This document shows positions 57,821-64,000 of a stretch of 64,000 nt of DNA, piece by piece (positions within the stretch are counted from its first letter, which is position 1; the number at the start of each line of letters is the position of its first letter). The DNA is taken from contig NW_019775824.1 of NCBI RefSeq assembly GCF_001039355.2, forward strand, positions 614,524-678,523, given 5' to 3'. The notes beneath the pieces were generated by a model, which saw only the letters and a list, made by a program, of their open reading frames with translations, did not search any database and was not told the DNA's origin. A program made the translations under genes and the position numbers. The DNA comes from Lingula anatina (Eukaryota > Brachiopoda > Lingulata > Lingulida > Lingulidae).

Positions 57821-59402
57821 CTGAAAAATATAAAGCATGAGAAAGCTGAAAATTAGACAGAGGTTTAATATAACAAATGTTTAAAATTCATTTTAAAATA
57901 CTAAACTGATTTTGATGGGGGTTTACCTTTCAGCACAATGGTAGATTAATAATGTATTCTAGACTCAAGTTGTTGTACAACGACTTGAGTCTAGAATACA
58001 TAATAAATCTACCACTGACATAACGTATGTTTCTTAAAAGATTCGTTTATCAAATCAAGGTGACTGCAGAGGGTGCTTGGTGCTACACATATTTATTGTT
58101 ATTTTATTTATTTATTCGTATTAGGTGGGTTACCTATCAGCAGTATAAAACTGAGTGAGGCAACAATTTACTTAGTTTGTACTACTGAGTATGTATCTGC
58201 ATTTAAAACAACTCTCTTAATGATGCACTGCCGCTTTTATGCTTAGATGATTCGTGTAACAATTTATAATGATAATTTACCTGATAACAATATAATGATA
58301 ACTGACCTGGATGTCAAATAGACTGGCGAAAATAATTTCTCTGCAGTTTTGTGAGGAACATAATTTTCCTCTTCACGTTCCCCGGGTGATTTCAAATCGA
58401 GATTGCTACATCCGCATCCGGGCATCATCGGGGAACAAAATATAGGAGAAGGAGACGTGTCGTTACTTCAAAGGTCCTTTGAAAAAGTAACTATATTCCT
58501 AGCAGAGGGGCGTTCGCTGGCTCTTAGTCAGTCGTAAAGGTAGGGCCTTTAACATGAGTGAACCAATGGTTTATATTTAATTTCCTCAGCTTTTTTGGGG
58601 GGATGTGGAAATACTGGACAAGTCAATGTTTTTGTAACTCAAAGCCAGCTTGAGGTCACAGACACTTGACGGCTGAGGAGTAGCGAATCGATGATGTGTC
58701 TGGTAAAATCGATTACACCGACAATTTTTATTAAATGGGGTTTTATCCGTACGTTTTCAAAGTGAAACTGTAGCTTGTACACATTTACATACCTAAATAT
58801 CGACCTTGACAATGAAAGTAAACATTTTTTTCAATTTTATGTGCTTGCAAATTTGCCATTTTATTCGGGATAGTCCCGCATTTAGTGCAAGTTCTCTGCA
58901 TCAGTCATAAATGTTTCAGAGGCCCTCATTACTTAAAAAGTCTCTTTTGCCTGCAGCTTTGCTGGTCCCGCAATTTCATCAAAACGCATAGCTTGGGGAA
59001 ATAAAAATAATTGTGAAGCATACTGAGTAGAACGTAAATAGCAATAAAACATGGTTGAGCTCTATTTACTTATTTTTCTGTTTGCATTTTTGAAACATTA
59101 TTATTATTAATTTTAAAAGTCTGATTTCACTTCATTTAAATGACTTGCCATGTATTTTCTGTATTATATGTTTTTAGACAGTATTATCTTTGCTTTTTAA
59201 GCTCAAAATGGCATCAAAATTATTTTTGCTGGCACAAAGTCAACTTTGTTGTTAATATATTAAGAACAGTAAGGTGGGGGAAGAGTTGTTAATAATGTTT
59301 TGTCGTCAATCTGATTTTGACAAGGTTGTGTCATAATTTGTATTGTTAATGTGATCATGCTTGCAAATTTACAATATGTTGTAGCTTTTATTTCCATTGC
59401 AG
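57821..59402. other. Divergent 5' region of the ankyrin/SOCS gene and SMIM14
   Basis: It should contain the untranslated first exons and promoters of both genes. A GC-richer patch at about 58320-58560 is the likeliest promoter. No coding signal. Confidence 0.5.
57939..58014. repeat. 76-bp near-perfect palindrome
   Basis: Arms 57939-57976 and 57977-58014 match at 35 of 38 positions with no spacer; the core is AGACTCAAGT.GTTGTACAAC.ACTTGAGTCT. It could form a cruciform in DNA or a hairpin in RNA. Confidence 0.9.
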
Positions 59403-59410
59403 CTGTCACC

Positions 59411-61712
<2,302 letters not shown>

Positions 61713-62604
61713 GTTGGATCCTTGAAGAAAATGGCTTTAACTGACAGGCACGAAAGGAAATTTCTTCATATTGCCTACATATATATATATATTTAAGATC
61801 AATTTTATTTTGATGTTGGAATATTTGGAATTCAAGACAAATTGCAATCTAAGATAGTTAATAAATTTTAGTCCGAATGCTATCTTTTAAGTCTACAGTT
61901 TCAAAAGTAAATTTGACCCAAACTGTCGTAGGTGTAAAACGAGGCATTTATATTTAACTTGGTATTAGTGTTCGACCTTCACAATAATATAAGCCTAAAA
62001 TAACAGTTTACTGCCAGGTCAAAAATGAATGAGGGTTGTTTTGACTTCTTCACCCATACATATATTTATATTTTTGTCAGATATTATGTATACAATGGGG
62101 AAGGTTAAGGTATCATGTATATCTCAAAGGCATCTTGAGAAGGTGAATGGGTTATGTATTTGTTTGTTTATTCATGTCTGCTTTCCAATGTTATGAGTGT
62201 GCATGTGTATTTTATTTCTTTTTTTTTTAATTTGAAAAGGAACATACAACTTGTGAAGTACAAGTCATAAGTTGATATATTGTCAAGGTTGGTCATTTCT
62301 GTGGAAAAGTGCAATGACATATAGGATTTTCACCTGAAAATGGTCATAATCAGTATTATGACAAGTTTTGACAAAAAAACTCCTGGTACCTGAAACACAA
62401 TATTAAAGTGATCTCACAGAAAAGTGTTTATTTGACCATTTTTCCTTGACACTTTGCATATTTGTAAGTCTGGCATCTTCCTAAATATTTTAAACTGTAC
62501 CATAAATGGGTTGTCTTCAACAATCTATTCAGAAAACCCCTGTTCATCAGAAAGTGTTAGGTGAAATATCAAAAGTTCTTGTAATTTTTATTTTATACAG
62601 ATAA

Positions 62605-62610
62605 AATAAA
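62605..62610 (+). terminator. Candidate polyadenylation signal of SMIM14
   Basis: AATAAA about 890 bp after the stop, in the AT-rich gap before the convergent ZCCHC8-like gene. Earlier variants may be used. Confidence 0.35.
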
Positions 62611-63154
62611 ACTATTCTTGACTGAAGTATTGTGTGTGTTTTCAATTTTTGGTGAGTGTTCCAAAACGTATGCATTATTAGTTTGCTGTATGTTAAAATT
62701 ATAAAACCATTGCATCTGTAATTGGGGAAACTTATCCCTGCTGATCTTAATATATTTTTAAAATGTATAAAATATTTTAAACATCTTCCCTGATAGCAAT
62801 GAACATGGTATTTTAAAAGGTCCCAGTGGACAGCTGCACAAAATGTTGAAATTATAGCTATCACCCTAAACCTGGGATGTATTACAGTTTAAAAAATCTT
62901 TCAAACACTAACCATTAAGTACAAAATGTAATAAAATACTTAAAAAAAAGGATATTTTTTATGGGACTTGCTGACACCCTTTCACTAAAAAGGGACTTCT
63001 AAAATGCACCCTTGCAAATCACCCACTGGACATTTCATATCCAAATTAAAATATCAACATTCACTTATATATGTACAAACTGTGCTTAAGTAAATGTAAT
63101 CCACTTTGTTTACATACAATGCAGAGAATGAAGGCTTTTTTTATTCCCTAAAAC

Positions 63155-64000
63155 TTATTTTTTTATCTTTGACTTTGCCTCCTTAACTTTAACAAGTAAA
63201 TCTCGTAATTTGTTAAAGGTGCCCACAGAATCTGGCAGATTTTCAAAAGGTAAATGCTCAGTGATGTCTTTGGCAAAGAGATCTGCTGAAGGTAGATTGG
63301 AGGGAGTGCTGAGTGAAGTCTCCAGAATTGGAGTTCCATAAGATAGACCAACAGATGAACTGCGTGACTGTGACTGAGGGGTGTTTGACCACGACTGAAA
63401 CGAGGTATTTTGTGCCGCAACACTTTGTTCCAAAGTTTGTCCTCTTTCTGTATCATCTGGACTTTGTGGAGGGGACTGCTGCCCTACATTCTCACTTTCA
63501 TCTCCAGAGCAACTGTCAATCACTTGAACCTCACTGTCTTCACCTTCCTCAGCCATGATTTGAGCCAGCAGCTGCTTACGTTGTTCTTCCAAGTCATCTA
63601 TGTCAGAAGGGGTACCTTCTCTGGTCCCCTGACATGATGACTGGTGACTCACACTGCCACTTCTACTCCCTGGACACCTGAACTCTTCATCAGACAACCT
63701 GCTCTGTACACTTTTTTGGACATCACTCTCTGATTGCACTGAGCTTCTGCGGCTTGAAGATGTGGAGGGATTTTGCTCAATTCCTGCAGCACCTATGTCA
63801 AACATATGTGAGTCTAAATTATACGAGGTCTTGGAACATTCAGGAGATGGGGCACCTGCTGCTTCACATTGTCCTTCATACAATCCATAATACCTCTGGC
63901 AGCACCCACTGGAAACTTGTTTACCCACACTAGACAGTTTAGTATTTAAGTTAGGGGATAACTGTAGGTTTGCACAGTCACCAAATGATTGATAGTCATC
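63155..64000 (-). CDS. ZCCHC8: ZCCHC8-like protein, C-terminal exon (partial)
   Basis: The frame is open from the window edge (64000, DDYQSFGDCANLQLSP) to TAA at 63155, so the start is outside. It is rich in Ser, Gln and Glu, with a coiled-coil-like DLEEQRKQLLAQIMAEE. The end, HLPFENLPDSVGTFNKLRDLL followed by VKVKEAKSKIKK, matches the human ZCCHC8 C-terminus (PFEFENMAEST...RSLLK pattern), the part that contacts the helicase MTR4. Known role: scaffold of the nuclear exosome targeting (NEXT) complex. The CCHC knuckle and PSP domain would be upstream. The call rests mainly on the C-terminal block. Confidence 0.7.
   Translation of the reverse strand, partial: DDYQSFGDCANLQLSPNLNTKLSSVGKQVSSGCCQRYYGLYEGQCEAAGAPSPECSKTSYNLDSHMFDIGAAGIEQNPSTSSSRRSSVQSESDVQKSVQSRLSDEEFRCPGSRSGSVSHQSSCQGTREGTPSDIDDLEEQRKQLLAQIMAEEGEDSEVQVIDSCSGDESENVGQQSPPQSPDDTERGQTLEQSVAAQNTSFQSWSNTPQSQSRSSSVGLSYGTPILETSLSTPSNLPSADLFAKDITEHLPFENLPDSVGTFNKLRDLLVKVKEAKSKIKK

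Overview
This is an AT-rich animal (metazoan) nuclear window: intron-dense genes with GT/AG junctions, microsatellites and many transposable elements. Nearest guess is a marine invertebrate bilaterian, perhaps a lophotrochozoan such as a mollusc or brachiopod. DNAI1, FAM219, SMIM14 and ZCCHC8 homologues are all close to their vertebrate counterparts, but no marker fixes the phylum.

Host genes, left to right: (1) the 3' eight exons of a CLC-type chloride channel/exchanger (+, 384-5197); (2) a FAM219 homologue (-, 38080-42655), head-to-head over about 216 bp with (3) a complete axonemal dynein intermediate chain DNAI1 (+, 42872-54475), whose promoter holds a consensus X-box; (4) a one-coding-exon ankyrin/SOCS-box protein with an internal decapeptide repeat (-, 55722-57812); (5) SMIM14 (+, 59411-61712); (6) the C-terminal exon of a ZCCHC8-like NEXT-complex subunit (-, 63155 to the window edge).

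The centre (about 6-34 kb) is a nested stack of mobile DNA. The most interesting item spans 10649-22984. It is bounded by near-identical inverted termini made of 20-bp tandem repeats. It carries an integrase-type DDE transposase reading inward from the left and a two-exon zinc-ribbon/HECT ubiquitin-ligase gene reading inward from the right; both proteins begin with the same CX2CX10CX2C zinc ribbon. Its right end interrupts the gag-protease ORF of a Gypsy-like LTR element, which itself interrupts a decayed BED/hAT-like gene. A second family, with TA target duplications and CGG-starting inverted repeats, is present twice, each time with the empty site also visible in the window.

The assembly is imperfect. 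There are four single-N joins (12483, 13856, 35298, 40027) and one 606-base gap (31409-32014). At every single-N join the sequence restarts with a near-copy of sequence already given, which looks like unmerged haplotypes or repeat copies. Hence FAM219 exons 2-3 and 4-5, and the transposase, appear twice. Counts, spacings and linkage between 10.6 and 41.3 kb should be read with that in mind.
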